Notes under the pieces: generated by a model | Told to the model about the DNA's origin: nothing | Databases searched by the model: none | What the model saw: only the letters and a program-made list of their open reading frames with translations | Translations under genes and position numbers: made by a program | Shown here: in pieces, positions 1 to 7,938 of the stretch | Layout of the letters: each line of letters starts with the position of its first letter | How positions within the stretch are numbered: position 1 is the first letter of the stretch | Assembly: GCF_025717045.1 (NCBI RefSeq) | Contig: NZ_JAOVZN010000006.1 | Location: 460,269-524,268, forward strand | DNA length: 64,000 nucleotides | Origin: Flavobacterium sp. SH_e | GTDB taxonomy: Bacteria > Bacteroidota > Bacteroidia > Flavobacteriales > Flavobacteriaceae | Direction of reading: 5' to 3'

Positions 1-2
1 TT

Positions 3-173
3 AAAGCTGATTTTTCGACTTTTAATTTCTGGAAAGCAGGTATTTTCAATAAACCTTATCTTATTCAAAATACAGGGCAATATAAAGGCTATCCTTTACG
101 CAATACAATTTTGGAAGCTGGGTTTAGTGACCATTTTCCAGTTTATGTTTATTTGATAAAAGAGTTTAGGTGA
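3..173 (+). CDS. Endonuclease/exonuclease/phosphatase (EEP) family protein, C-terminal fragment
   Basis: This open frame enters from the left edge with no start and ends at TGA 171-173, giving 56 residues. It contains the motifs FNFWKAGIF and NTILEAGFSDHFPVYVYL. The SDHFPV sequence is the typical last catalytic motif (SDHxP) of the EEP fold, where Asp and His take part in phosphodiester hydrolysis. The true start and substrate lie outside the window, so nuclease versus phosphatase activity cannot be told apart. It is followed by a short inverted repeat and then the 3-hydroxyanthranilate dioxygenase gene. Confidence 0.7.
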   Translation, partial: KADFSTFNFWKAGIFNKPYLIQNTGQYKGYPLRNTILEAGFSDHFPVYVYLIKEFR

Positions 174-178
174 GTTTA

Positions 179-208
179 CAGTCGCAGTGAATCTGAAAAC
201 TGCGACTG
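179..208. repeat. 10-bp inverted repeat, intergenic
   Basis: The arms CAGTCGCAGT (179-188) and ACTGCGACTG (199-208) are perfect complements around a 10-nt loop, just after the EEP stop codon. No T-run follows, so it is not a textbook rho-independent terminator, although it could act as a weak one or as a 3'-end hairpin. Confidence 0.6.
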
Positions 209-260
209 AGACTGAATACTTTTCACTACCTTAGCTACTCATAAATTTAGTATTTAAAAA

Positions 261-800
261 ATGGCTATAGCAAAACCTTTTAACCTGACTCAATGGATTG
301 ATGAAAACCGTCATTTACTTAAACCGCCTGTTGGAAATAAAAACTTATATGTAGATTCTGGAGATTATATTGTAATGATTGTAGCGGGACCAAATGCTCG
401 AAAAGATTATCATTATAACGAAACTGAAGAGCTTTTTTATCAGTTAGAAGGAAGTATTAAGGTTATAATTCAGGAAGATGGTCAGCGTAAAGAAATGGAA
501 TTAAATGCGGGAGACATGTATCTACATCCAGCGAAAGTGCCACATTCTCCTGTTCGTTCAGAAGGTTCAATTGGACTTGTTATAGAAAGAAAACGTGCAG
601 GACAAGGTTTTACAGATGGTCTGCTTTGGCATTGCGATAACTGCAATCATAAATTGTATGAAGTGTATTTTGAACTTCATAATATAGAGAAAGACTTTCT
701 TCCTCATTTTGAGCATTTTTACAATTCAGAAGAATTAAGAACCTGCGATAATTGCGGAACTGTTATGGAAACTGATCCGAGATTTGTTGCGAAGAAATAA
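261..800 (+). CDS. nbaC: 3-hydroxyanthranilate 3,4-dioxygenase
   Basis: A 179-residue cupin enzyme that opens the ring of 3-hydroxyanthranilate with O2 in the kynurenine branch of tryptophan degradation or de novo NAD synthesis. The ligands of the catalytic iron (H51, E57, H95), the substrate-contacting R47, R99 and E110, and the C-terminal rubredoxin-like cysteines C125, C128, C162 and C165 are all present, at the numbering of the well-studied bacterial enzyme. The length is full and it is expected in the cytoplasm. A hairpin terminator follows. No other kynurenine-pathway gene is adjacent in this window, so its partners must be elsewhere or in the unseen left flank. Confidence 0.95.
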   Translation: MAIAKPFNLTQWIDENRHLLKPPVGNKNLYVDSGDYIVMIVAGPNARKDYHYNETEELFYQLEGSIKVIIQEDGQRKEMELNAGDMYLHPAKVPHSPVRSEGSIGLVIERKRAGQGFTDGLLWHCDNCNHKLYEVYFELHNIEKDFLPHFEHFYNSEELRTCDNCGTVMETDPRFVAKK

Positions 801-823
801 TATTTTATTTTAATAGAAATAAG

Positions 824-856
824 AAACCCGATAGGTTTTTGAAACCTGTCGGGTTT
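824..856. terminator. Terminator hairpin after the 3-hydroxyanthranilate dioxygenase gene
   Basis: Arms of 15 nt (824-838 and 842-856) pair with one G-U wobble around a 3-nt loop. The flanks are A/T-rich, so it can serve both the upstream plus-strand gene and the convergent minus-strand phosphodiesterase gene. Confidence 0.75.
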
Positions 857-924
857 AATTATGTTTATCGTTTAAGATTTATGAAGAAATCCTTTTAATC
901 TTAAAAATCTGTGGTAAAATAAAA

Positions 925-1881
925 TTACAACTTAAACTTTTTCCCCTGCTCAGGATAAATAATCTTCAATCCTAAATCGTTTTGAGCTTTTAACTGCTCT
1001 TTTATTTTAACAATATTCTTTGCTGGAGGTTTCAAATGTGTGATGATAATTTTAAAGTTTTTAAGAGAACCTTTTCCCGCCAAATCTTCTAGAACATGAA
1101 GCTCTTTCATTAAATAATTTGGTGTTAAATGACCAAACAAAAACTTATCTGGTTGTTCGTTCGGAAAAGAAACTTCGATGAAAATTCCCTTTAATTGTTT
1201 TTCTTTAACCAATTGCGCAATGGCTGTCCATAAATCGCGAAGATTATTGCTTTTTTCTACTTCATCTGGTCCTGTATCTCCTAAATATAAGACATAGTCA
1301 TTCTCATTTTTAATTAAGAAAGCAGTGCTTTCAAATGGATTAACATGGCTTAAAGAAAATGCTTTAACCGTCATTTTGGTATTCGTTAAAGAAGTTTCTT
1401 CCCCTAGATTCAGGGTTTGAAAATGGTATTTTTTTAAAGGAAAACCTGGACCTGCATCTCCAAAATTTGCCCAAGTCTGATCATTGAAATAATGGTTTTC
1501 CATCATTTCCATACATTTATTAGTAGCATAAACCGTTTTTGAAGAATCGGCTGGAGAATTGATAATCAAACCAGATACATGATCTAAATGCGCGTGAGAA
1601 ATCAAATATCCTTTGATGTATTTTCGTAAAACTTCGCTTGTCGAAACTTTGAAAGTTTTCTTTTCAATAGCTTTTTCGATTCCTGCGTTTAAAGTTCCAG
1701 CGTCAAGACAGATATAATCAGTTGTATTTGATGGAGCTATTAAATAAGCAGAAAGATTTTTTTCATCAATACCGCCCATTACGCCTAATGGAACTATAGA
1801 AAAAGAGGGTTTTTCTTTTTGGGAAAATATATTGGTAGTAACTAAAAGAAAACAAAGCAAAAGCCTATTAAAAAGAGTCAT
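925..1881 (-). CDS. Exported metallo-beta-lactamase-fold hydrolase, class II cyclic-nucleotide phosphodiesterase-like
   Basis: The start at 1881 is chosen because it gives an immediate signal peptide (MTLFNRLLLCFLLVTTNIFSQ); a longer frame to 1977 adds 32 residues without that feature. The mature protein has the metal-binding signature SHAHLDHVSGL, then NHYFNDQTW, a YLGDTGPDEVE segment and a late ITHLKP histidine. This pattern fits class II 3',5'-cAMP phosphodiesterases (the yeast PDE1/CpdP type), which bind two metals. Periplasmic or surface location follows from the signal. The substrate is inferred from the family only. It converges with the dioxygenase gene and is divergent from the aldehyde dehydrogenase. 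Confidence 0.75.
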   Translation of the reverse strand: MTLFNRLLLCFLLVTTNIFSQKEKPSFSIVPLGVMGGIDEKNLSAYLIAPSNTTDYICLDAGTLNAGIEKAIEKKTFKVSTSEVLRKYIKGYLISHAHLDHVSGLIINSPADSSKTVYATNKCMEMMENHYFNDQTWANFGDAGPGFPLKKYHFQTLNLGEETSLTNTKMTVKAFSLSHVNPFESTAFLIKNENDYVLYLGDTGPDEVEKSNNLRDLWTAIAQLVKEKQLKGIFIEVSFPNEQPDKFLFGHLTPNYLMKELHVLEDLAGKGSLKNFKIIITHLKPPAKNIVKIKEQLKAQNDLGLKIIYPEQGKKFKL

Positions 1882-2060
1882 GTTTTTAATTTTAAGTGCA
1901 CAAATTTCATTAAATAAATTCAATAATGAGGTTTCGTTTCTGTTAATACTATAAAATAAGCTTAAATTTACTTTCATTTATGAATTAACTTCAATTGAAA
2001 ATTAATTCTAAAACAATATCTTTACATAAAAATATAACAATTTTAACTAAAAAAGTTACA

Positions 2061-3614
2061 ATGACAACAATAGCATCGCAATTTGGAATGAAGGAAGCTC
2101 TTGAAAAATTGGGCATCAAGACCATAAATGAAGGAACATCAACAGGAATTAATAATTTTTCTTCGGGAGAAATTCTAGATAGTTATTCGCCAGTTGACGG
2201 AAAATTAATTGCTTCGGTTAAAATGTCAACTGCAGAAGATTACGAAAAAGCAATTCAGACAGCGGCAGAAGCATTTAAAACTTTTAGATTGATTCCAGCG
2301 CCACAGCGTGGTGAAATTGTACGTCAGTTTGGAGAAAAATTGAGACAAAATAAAGAAGCACTTGGAAAGCTGGTTTCTTACGAAATGGGAAAATCATTGC
2401 AGGAAGGTTTTGGAGAAGTTCAGGAAATGATAGATATCTGCGATTTTGCAGTTGGTTTATCACGCCAGCTTCATGGATTAACAATGCATTCAGAAAGACC
2501 TGGGCACCGTATGTACGAACAATATCATCCTTTAGGAATTGTTGGAATTATTTCGGCATTTAATTTCCCAGTTGCAGTTTGGTCTTGGAACACTGCATTG
2601 GCATGGATTTCTGGAGATGTTTGTGTTTGGAAACCTTCTGAAAAAACACCTCTTTGCGGTATTGCTTGTCAGAACATCATAGCTCAGGTTATTAAAGAAA
2701 ACAATCTTCCAGAGGGAATTTCATGTTTAATAAACGGAGATTATAAAATAGGAGAATTATTGACTGCAGATACTCGTATTCCGCTTATTTCTGCAACAGG
2801 TTCAACCAGAATGGGGAAAATTGTTGCGCAGACTGTGGCTGGAAGATTGGGTAAGTCATTATTAGAATTAGGTGGAAACAATGCTATTATTGTTACTCCA
2901 GATGCCGATATTAAAATGACGGTTATTGGTGCTGTTTTCGGAGCTGTTGGAACGGCTGGACAGCGTTGTACTTCAACTCGTCGATTGATTATTCACGAAA
3001 GTATTTATGATAAAGTAAAAGATGCATTGGTGGCAGCGTACAAACAGTTAAGAATTGGAAATCCGCTTGACGAAAATATTCACGTTGGACCGCTAATTGA
3101 CACTCACGCTGTTGAAATGTATGCAGCAGCTTTAAATAAAGTTGTAGCTGAAGGCGGAAAGATTCTTGTAGAAGGTGGAGTGCTTTCTGGTCAAGGTTAT
3201 GAAAGTGGCTGTTATGTTAAACCTGCGATTGCCGAAGCTGAAAATTCATTTGAAATTGTACAGCATGAAACATTTGCACCAGTTTTATATTTAATTAAAT
3301 ATTCAGGAGAAGTAGAAAATGCAATCGAAATTCAAAACGGTGTTGCTCAAGGATTGTCTTCTGCAATTATGACAAATAATTTACGTGAAGCAGAAAGATT
3401 TTTATCTGCAACAGGTTCTGACTGTGGAATCGCAAACGTAAATATAGGAACTTCTGGTGCAGAAATTGGCGGAGCTTTTGGTGGTGAGAAAGAAACTGGA
3501 GGAGGGCGAGAGTCTGGTTCTGATGCTTGGAAAATTTACATGAGACGTCAAACGAATACAATTAATTATACTACAAATCTTCCTCTAGCACAGGGAATTA
3601 AATTTGATTTGTAA
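2061..3614 (+). CDS. Aldehyde dehydrogenase, ALDH7 (antiquitin/AmaB) type
   Basis: A 517-residue NAD(P)-dependent aldehyde dehydrogenase. Start 2061 (MTTIASQFGMKEAL) matches where the family begins; the frame extends 22 residues further upstream to 1995 with atypical sequence. Visible motifs are FNFPVAVWSWN, the nucleotide-binding SATGSTRMG, the general base Glu in LELGGNN and the nucleophilic Cys in GTAGQRCTSTRR. These are typical of ALDH7A1, which oxidises alpha-aminoadipate semialdehyde in lysine breakdown. The gene stands alone between two terminators. A role with the nearby dioxygenase as a 2-aminomuconate semialdehyde dehydrogenase is possible but less likely from the motifs. Confidence 0.88.
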   Translation: MTTIASQFGMKEALEKLGIKTINEGTSTGINNFSSGEILDSYSPVDGKLIASVKMSTAEDYEKAIQTAAEAFKTFRLIPAPQRGEIVRQFGEKLRQNKEALGKLVSYEMGKSLQEGFGEVQEMIDICDFAVGLSRQLHGLTMHSERPGHRMYEQYHPLGIVGIISAFNFPVAVWSWNTALAWISGDVCVWKPSEKTPLCGIACQNIIAQVIKENNLPEGISCLINGDYKIGELLTADTRIPLISATGSTRMGKIVAQTVAGRLGKSLLELGGNNAIIVTPDADIKMTVIGAVFGAVGTAGQRCTSTRRLIIHESIYDKVKDALVAAYKQLRIGNPLDENIHVGPLIDTHAVEMYAAALNKVVAEGGKILVEGGVLSGQGYESGCYVKPAIAEAENSFEIVQHETFAPVLYLIKYSGEVENAIEIQNGVAQGLSSAIMTNNLREAERFLSATGSDCGIANVNIGTSGAEIGGAFGGEKETGGGRESGSDAWKIYMRRQTNTINYTTNLPLAQGIKFDL

Positions 3615-3630
3615 AAGTATAAAACTGAAA

Positions 3631-3660
3631 AAAAGGCTTCCAATTTTGGAAGCCTTTTTA
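3631..3660. terminator. Bidirectional terminator between the aldehyde dehydrogenase and pectate lyase genes
   Basis: Perfect 14-bp stem (3631-3644 with 3647-3660) with A-run and T-run flanks on the two sides, placed between two convergent genes. Confidence 0.9.
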
Positions 3661-3675
3661 AGTTAAGTTTGGTTT

Positions 3676-6534
3676 TTATTTTTTAATTAGTGTTTGGTTT
3701 ATTGATCCATCAACAGTAATAATTTTGGCTAAATAAGTACCAGGAATTAAACTGCTTGTATCAATACTCTCAGAGTTTCCAGAATTAATTACCAAGTTTC
3801 CAGAAATGTTGTATATAAGCACACTCTGAACTTTTTGTTCTGGATCTGATAAGAATAAAGTGCTTGAAACTGGATTTGGATATAAAACTATTTTTGATGA
3901 TTCTGTACTTTCTTTTGCAGTAGTTTCAGCTCCAACAGCCATTCTTAAAGTACTTCCGCTATAAACAGTGCTAATGTAAAATAAGTTGGCAACAGAACCT
4001 TTTGTTATAGTGTGAGAACCTGCAGCAATTGAAGCAGTTACGATACCTGCTGATGCCGTGTAAGAAACATTATCTACTTTAATGGTTCCCGTAAAACTTG
4101 AATCGAAAACCAAAGTTAAAGTAGACGCACTTGTTGTTGTATACGTTATAGATGTGCTTGATTCTATTTTTAAGCGCTCTGTTAATGTTAATCCGTTGTA
4201 AGTTACAGATCCAGGAGTTGAATTCATGTTTCCTGTAATAGAGTAGAATGTACTTGTTTTGCCAGATGTTGTAAAATTATGTAGTTCAGATCCGCCAGTT
4301 GAGCCTGTTGTCACCGTTATTGTTCCTGATGCCGTTACAGGAGTTCCTGCACTTCCTGAAGTTGTTACAGAATAAGACACGTTTGCAGTTGGAGTTCCTG
4401 TAATCGTGATAGTTTTTGCTGTCGTATTTTTTACAAAAGACAACCCAGAAGCAGGTAATCCTGTTACAGATGCGTCTGTTGCGTTTCCGCCCCAAGTAAA
4501 GACGATTGAAGCGATAGCAGTTCCAGAAGAAACAGTTTGGCTATTATTTCCTGTTGAAGTTAAAGTTTGGTTTCCAGCAGCAGTAACTGTTACAGTTCCT
4601 GAACCAGTGGCTGGGGAACCACTAGTTCCAGAAGTTGCAATTGAGTACGAAACTGTTGCAGTTGGCGTACCAGAAATAGTTATCGTTTTAGCTGTAGTAT
4701 TTTTTACAAAAGTCAATCCAGAAGCTGGCAATCCAGTTACGGTTGCATCAGTTGCATCTCCACCCCACGTAAATACGATAGAAGAAATTGCAGTACCGCT
4801 TGCAACAGTTTGATTATTGTTTGCAGAAGAAGTCAAAGTTAAAGTCTGCGTTCCAGCAGGCGGGTTTCCTTCACCTTGTACAGCAACTAAAGTTCCTGAA
4901 TAGTTTGTAAGAGCTGTTTTCAAAGCTGTAATAACTAAAGAAGAAGTATCATCTGTAGCATTGTTAAATGTCCATTTTAGATCTCCACCAGATACACGTC
5001 CTGCATATTGAGTTGTTTTTGTTTTCGCAGCAGCAGGAGTATCGATAGTTAGATTTTTTACATACAAATTAGCATCTGTATCAAAGTTGTTGTAGGTATT
5101 TGCACCCGATTTAGATTTTACAGTACTGCTTACCACTTCTCCTCTTGTTGTAGCTACATAAGCATCAAAATCTGTTGTAGAGCTTATTTTTCCTGATATA
5201 TTGTATAACGGATTAGGATCGTTATAAGCTACGAAACGCATATTATTTGTTCCATTAGAAGCGTCAAATGTATTGTTATAAGCTTTTATACTTCCTCCAG
5301 CTTCTCCAGAAAATGTTCCCATTGTTCCAGCATTGTTAACTTGGTTGGCTTCATCCCAAATATCAGAACCTTGAAGAGAAGTTAACATTGGATGTTTGCT
5401 ATTTCTGTAATAATTTCCTTCAACGAAAAGAGAAGAGCCCATAGTTGAACCTGCTCCATATTTAGAAACTCCGTCATAATAGTTGTTGTAAATATGTGCT
5501 GAATAATAGCGCACACGAGGGTGACGAGAATCGGAGTGATCAAACCAGTTATGGTGGTACGTGATGTACAATCCTGAAGTTGTTCCTTCGCTTAAGCCTA
5601 AAAGGCTTGCTTTTCCATTATCCCAAAAGTGGTTGTAAGATAATGTGATATAAGTTGAAGTTTTATTGTCTAATGCTCCGTCACCTTTTATCTGGTCGGC
5701 ATCGCTTCCTGCATTTCCGTAAAATAAATCACAGTTGTGAACCCATACGTGATCATTGTCCTGCTGCATTCCTACATTATCTCCTGCAGTACTATTACAG
5801 TTCATAAATCCAAGGTTACTTACTTCTATATTTGAAGCCGATTTTAATCTAACTCCCCATCCGTTCGCTACAGCGTCGTCACCAATACCTTCAATTGTTA
5901 CATAGCTAGAAGCATTGTTTGCATTTTCAATAACTACGTCGCCACCTTCCATAACCGTCATATCAGTGATATTTCCAATTAAACGAATGATAAATGGACG
6001 CGTATCTTTTCCTTTTTTAATGGCGTAAAGAATATTTTGAAGACCAATGCAGGGATTTGCGCTAGCTCCAGTAATATTCATCGAAATTGTGTTTTTGGTA
6101 TTTTGTGTAATGTAAAGGATTACGGCATTGTCTTTAGGAGTTCCGTCAGCTTTGTATCCTCCAGGAACACGTCCGCCTTCAAAAGCAAATCCGTTTCTGT
6201 CGTGCGCGGTTACTGTTAAACTTCCAGTTGTTGCTCCAGATCCTTCGGTGCCATTTACAACAGGTTTTACTTTAACGGTGTAAGTTCCAGCTTTAAGACC
6301 TGGAATATCAGCACGAAAATAAGAACCATAACTTCTAATAAGCTGGTCATCTATTTTTTGATCTGTAAATCCGTTTCCTGTATAATACACATTGTAGGTT
6401 TGGGCACCACTGACTGGCTGCCATTTTACAAAAGCAGATTCTAGCCAGCCAGAAGCTTCATTAATTTGAATGGTTTGGGCCCATAATTGAACTGTCATAA
6501 AAAAGACAGCCACGAAAAGTAGGTTTTTTTTCAT
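3676..6534 (-). CDS. Secreted pectate lyase (PL1) with T9SS C-terminal sorting domain
   Basis: A 952-residue exported enzyme: signal peptide (1-20, ending QLWAQ), a fibronectin-III-like domain (about 21-110), then a family PL1 parallel beta-helix (about 115-430) with VWVHNCDLFYG, YITLSYNHFWDN and the catalytic-arginine segment SDSRHPRVRYY. PL1 enzymes cleave polygalacturonate by beta-elimination. Two near-identical Ig-like repeats of about 90 residues follow (from about 566), then a beta-sandwich module (about 745-865) and a type A T9SS tail with the YPNPV motif. It is therefore secreted through the outer membrane by T9SS and probably retained at the surface. Four palindromes upstream suggest control by a carbohydrate-responsive repressor. 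Confidence 0.92.
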   Translation of the reverse strand: MKKNLLFVAVFFMTVQLWAQTIQINEASGWLESAFVKWQPVSGAQTYNVYYTGNGFTDQKIDDQLIRSYGSYFRADIPGLKAGTYTVKVKPVVNGTEGSGATTGSLTVTAHDRNGFAFEGGRVPGGYKADGTPKDNAVILYITQNTKNTISMNITGASANPCIGLQNILYAIKKGKDTRPFIIRLIGNITDMTVMEGGDVVIENANNASSYVTIEGIGDDAVANGWGVRLKSASNIEVSNLGFMNCNSTAGDNVGMQQDNDHVWVHNCDLFYGNAGSDADQIKGDGALDNKTSTYITLSYNHFWDNGKASLLGLSEGTTSGLYITYHHNWFDHSDSRHPRVRYYSAHIYNNYYDGVSKYGAGSTMGSSLFVEGNYYRNSKHPMLTSLQGSDIWDEANQVNNAGTMGTFSGEAGGSIKAYNNTFDASNGTNNMRFVAYNDPNPLYNISGKISSTTDFDAYVATTRGEVVSSTVKSKSGANTYNNFDTDANLYVKNLTIDTPAAAKTKTTQYAGRVSGGDLKWTFNNATDDTSSLVITALKTALTNYSGTLVAVQGEGNPPAGTQTLTLTSSANNNQTVASGTAISSIVFTWGGDATDATVTGLPASGLTFVKNTTAKTITISGTPTATVSYSIATSGTSGSPATGSGTVTVTAAGNQTLTSTGNNSQTVSSGTAIASIVFTWGGNATDASVTGLPASGLSFVKNTTAKTITITGTPTANVSYSVTTSGSAGTPVTASGTITVTTGSTGGSELHNFTTSGKTSTFYSITGNMNSTPGSVTYNGLTLTERLKIESSTSITYTTTSASTLTLVFDSSFTGTIKVDNVSYTASAGIVTASIAAGSHTITKGSVANLFYISTVYSGSTLRMAVGAETTAKESTESSKIVLYPNPVSSTLFLSDPEQKVQSVLIYNISGNLVINSGNSESIDTSSLIPGTYLAKIITVDGSINQTLIKK

Positions 6535-6601
6535 AAGGTTTGTTTAAGATAGTTAATAAAATAAGTAAGTGGTTTTTACTTACGATTCCAAGTGGTTTAA
6601 T

Positions 6602-6615
6602 TGTAATCGATTACA
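6602..6615. promoter_or_regulatory. Operator-like palindrome 1 (TGTAATCGATTACA)
   Basis: A perfect 14-bp palindrome with the central CG typical of LacI-family operators. It sits directly downstream of the candidate -7 box of the pectate lyase gene (6616-6623), where a bound repressor would block initiation. Confidence 0.65.
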
Positions 6616-6623
6616 CAAAATTA
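6616..6623 (-). promoter_or_regulatory. Candidate -7 box of the pectate lyase gene
   Basis: On the minus strand this reads TAATTTTG, matching TAnnTTTG. No convincing TTG lies at the usual distance upstream, which would fit a promoter needing an activator. Predicted 5' leader about 75 nt. Confidence 0.4.
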
Positions 6624-6703
6624 TATATTAATTTTTAATAGTATAATTTTTTTACTAAAAAAAAGAGGATACTTAAATTATTTAGCTTTTAAAATGTTAA
6701 AAA

Positions 6704-6717
6704 TGTAATAAATTGCA
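6704..6717. promoter_or_regulatory. Operator-like palindrome 2 (TGTAATAAATTGCA)
   Basis: A 14-bp dyad of the form TGYAATnnATTRCA, one of four in the region between the pectate lyase and BI-1 genes. Confidence 0.5.
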
Positions 6718-6722
6718 TTGAT

Positions 6723-6736
6723 TGTAATTTATTACA
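6723..6736. promoter_or_regulatory. Operator-like palindrome 3 (TGTAATTTATTACA)
   Basis: A 14-bp dyad of the same form as palindrome 2, separated from it by only 5 bp. The centre-to-centre distance is 19 bp, about two helical turns. Confidence 0.5.
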
Positions 6737-6833
6737 TATAGTCAATTGATTGTGGAAAGCCGTATTTTTCTCGCTTTTAACAATTCGAAAAGTTTAAACA
6801 AAATGGAGATTGAGAGTCTACAATTTTTTTTAT

Positions 6834-6847
6834 TGCAATAAATTACA
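6834..6847. promoter_or_regulatory. Operator-like palindrome 4 (TGCAATAAATTACA)
   Basis: The fourth 14-bp dyad of the set. It is the mirror arrangement of palindrome 2 (TGCAAT and ATTACA half sites) and lies about 220 bp upstream of the candidate pectate lyase -7 box. Confidence 0.45.
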
Positions 6848-6949
6848 TTTTAAATTTTGTAGGAAATGGATTCTTTTCGTGTTTTGAATAACAGATTATT
6901 CTTAGAAGTTTTGATATTTATAATCAAAAAAATAAATTGGTTGAAATAA

Positions 6950-6983
6950 AAAAGCCTTTCTGATTTTACTCAAAAAGGCTTTT
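6950..6983 (-). terminator. Terminator of the BI-1/YccA gene
   Basis: AAAAGCCTTT (6950-6959) pairs with AAAGGCTTTT (6974-6983). Read on the minus strand the stem is followed by a T-rich tract, just after the stop codon. Confidence 0.8.
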
Positions 6984-7004
6984 GGATTATTTAAAATAGA
7001 ATTG

Positions 7005-7775
7005 TTAGTCTTTGCTAGAAAGTTTTGATAAAAGTCTTAAGAATTCGATATACAACCAAACCAATGTAATCATTAATCCCATTGCTCCGTACCATTCCAT
7101 AAACTTTGGCATTTTTTCTCTTGCTCCTTTTTCAATTAAATCAAAATCCAAGAAAAGGTTAAGAGCAGCAATGATGATAACAAAAACGCTGATACCAATA
7201 CTCATCATAGAATTTCCATAATGAACAGGTGTCCAGCTTGAAAACATTGATACAACCCAAGAAATTAAATAATATGTAGCAATTGCTAATGTTGCCGCAA
7301 CCACAACAGATTTGAATTGTTCTGTAACTTTTACAATTCTAAATTTGTATAAACCAAGACAAACCAAGAAAGTAACAAGAGTTGCGCCAACTGCATTGAT
7401 TACAATTCCTGGAAATTTTAATTCAAATATTGCAGAAATACCACCTATGAACAATCCTTCGAATAAAGCATATCCTGGCGCTAGGTAAGGAGATAACTGT
7501 GGCTTAAATGAAGAAACTAAAACTAAAATAAAACCAATAATCGCTCCTCCAATTGTAGGCAGCATAGGGTTTATTCCGTTAAAAGTCATCCACCATGTTA
7601 CCATAGCAGCACCACATAAAATAAGAAATAAGATTGCTGTTTTGTTGATTGTTCCAGACACCGTCATTTCTTGATTGTAATCAATAATCTGAGCTTGGTG
7701 TACTTCAGTTCTTGGTTCAGCATTTGATGAAAAACGCTTACTGTTTAAAAATGGATTTTTTGAATTAAAGTTCAT
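7005..7775 (-). CDS. Bax inhibitor-1/YccA family membrane protein
   Basis: A 256-residue protein with a polar N-terminal stretch (1-45) and seven hydrophobic segments from about residue 46 to the C-terminus. The FEGLFIGGISAIFE segment and the closing acidic transmembrane helix fit the BI-1/YccA (LFG/TMBIM) family. These are inner-membrane proteins; some family members conduct Ca2+ or bind the FtsH protease, but the role here is not shown. It is a single-gene unit with its own TTG-N18-TATATTTG promoter and its own terminator. Confidence 0.85.
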   Translation of the reverse strand: MNFNSKNPFLNSKRFSSNAEPRTEVHQAQIIDYNQEMTVSGTINKTAILFLILCGAAMVTWWMTFNGINPMLPTIGGAIIGFILVLVSSFKPQLSPYLAPGYALFEGLFIGGISAIFELKFPGIVINAVGATLVTFLVCLGLYKFRIVKVTEQFKSVVVAATLAIATYYLISWVVSMFSSWTPVHYGNSMMSIGISVFVIIIAALNLFLDFDLIEKGAREKMPKFMEWYGAMGLMITLVWLYIEFLRLLSKLSSKD

Positions 7776-7798
7776 ATTTTAATACATTTAATTGAATT

Positions 7799-7827
7799 CA
7801 AATATATGGAGATTTTTTGAAGTGCAA
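7799..7827 (-). promoter_or_regulatory. Promoter of the BI-1/YccA gene
   Basis: On the minus strand TTG (7827-7825) is followed after 18 bp by TATATTTG (7806-7799), a full match to the Bacteroidetes primary sigma consensus, giving a leader of about 20 nt before the ATG at 7775. Confidence 0.7.
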
Positions 7828-7881
7828 TCTTAGGAAAGAAATTTTTAACATGAATTTCTGTTCTTTATTTAGGGTATAAAA

Positions 7882-7912
7882 AAAATCCATTAAATAAATT
7901 TTAATGGATTTT
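7882..7912 (-). terminator. Terminator at the end of the nuo operon
   Basis: Perfect 13-bp stem (7882-7894 with 7900-7912). On the minus strand it ends in a T-run, and it lies 27 bp after the nuoN stop codon. Confidence 0.85.
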
Positions 7913-7938
7913 CGAATATTTTAATTATTGAAATGATC

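Larger units (their letters stand above)
6535..7004. other. 470-bp intergenic regulatory region upstream of the pectate lyase gene
   Basis: No coding sequence is seen. The region holds four TGYAATnnATTRCA dyads, a candidate -7 box for the pectate lyase gene and, at the right end, the terminator of the BI-1 gene. The rest is A/T-rich without recognised structure. Confidence 0.7.

Noticed and set aside
2284..2484. Short minus-strand frame opposite the aldehyde dehydrogenase
   Set aside because: It overlaps the dehydrogenase gene fully and has no features of its own.
4406..4813. Open frame of 135 codons on the plus strand
   Set aside because: It lies opposite the duplicated Ig-like repeats of the pectate lyase; its own internal repeat only mirrors that duplication.
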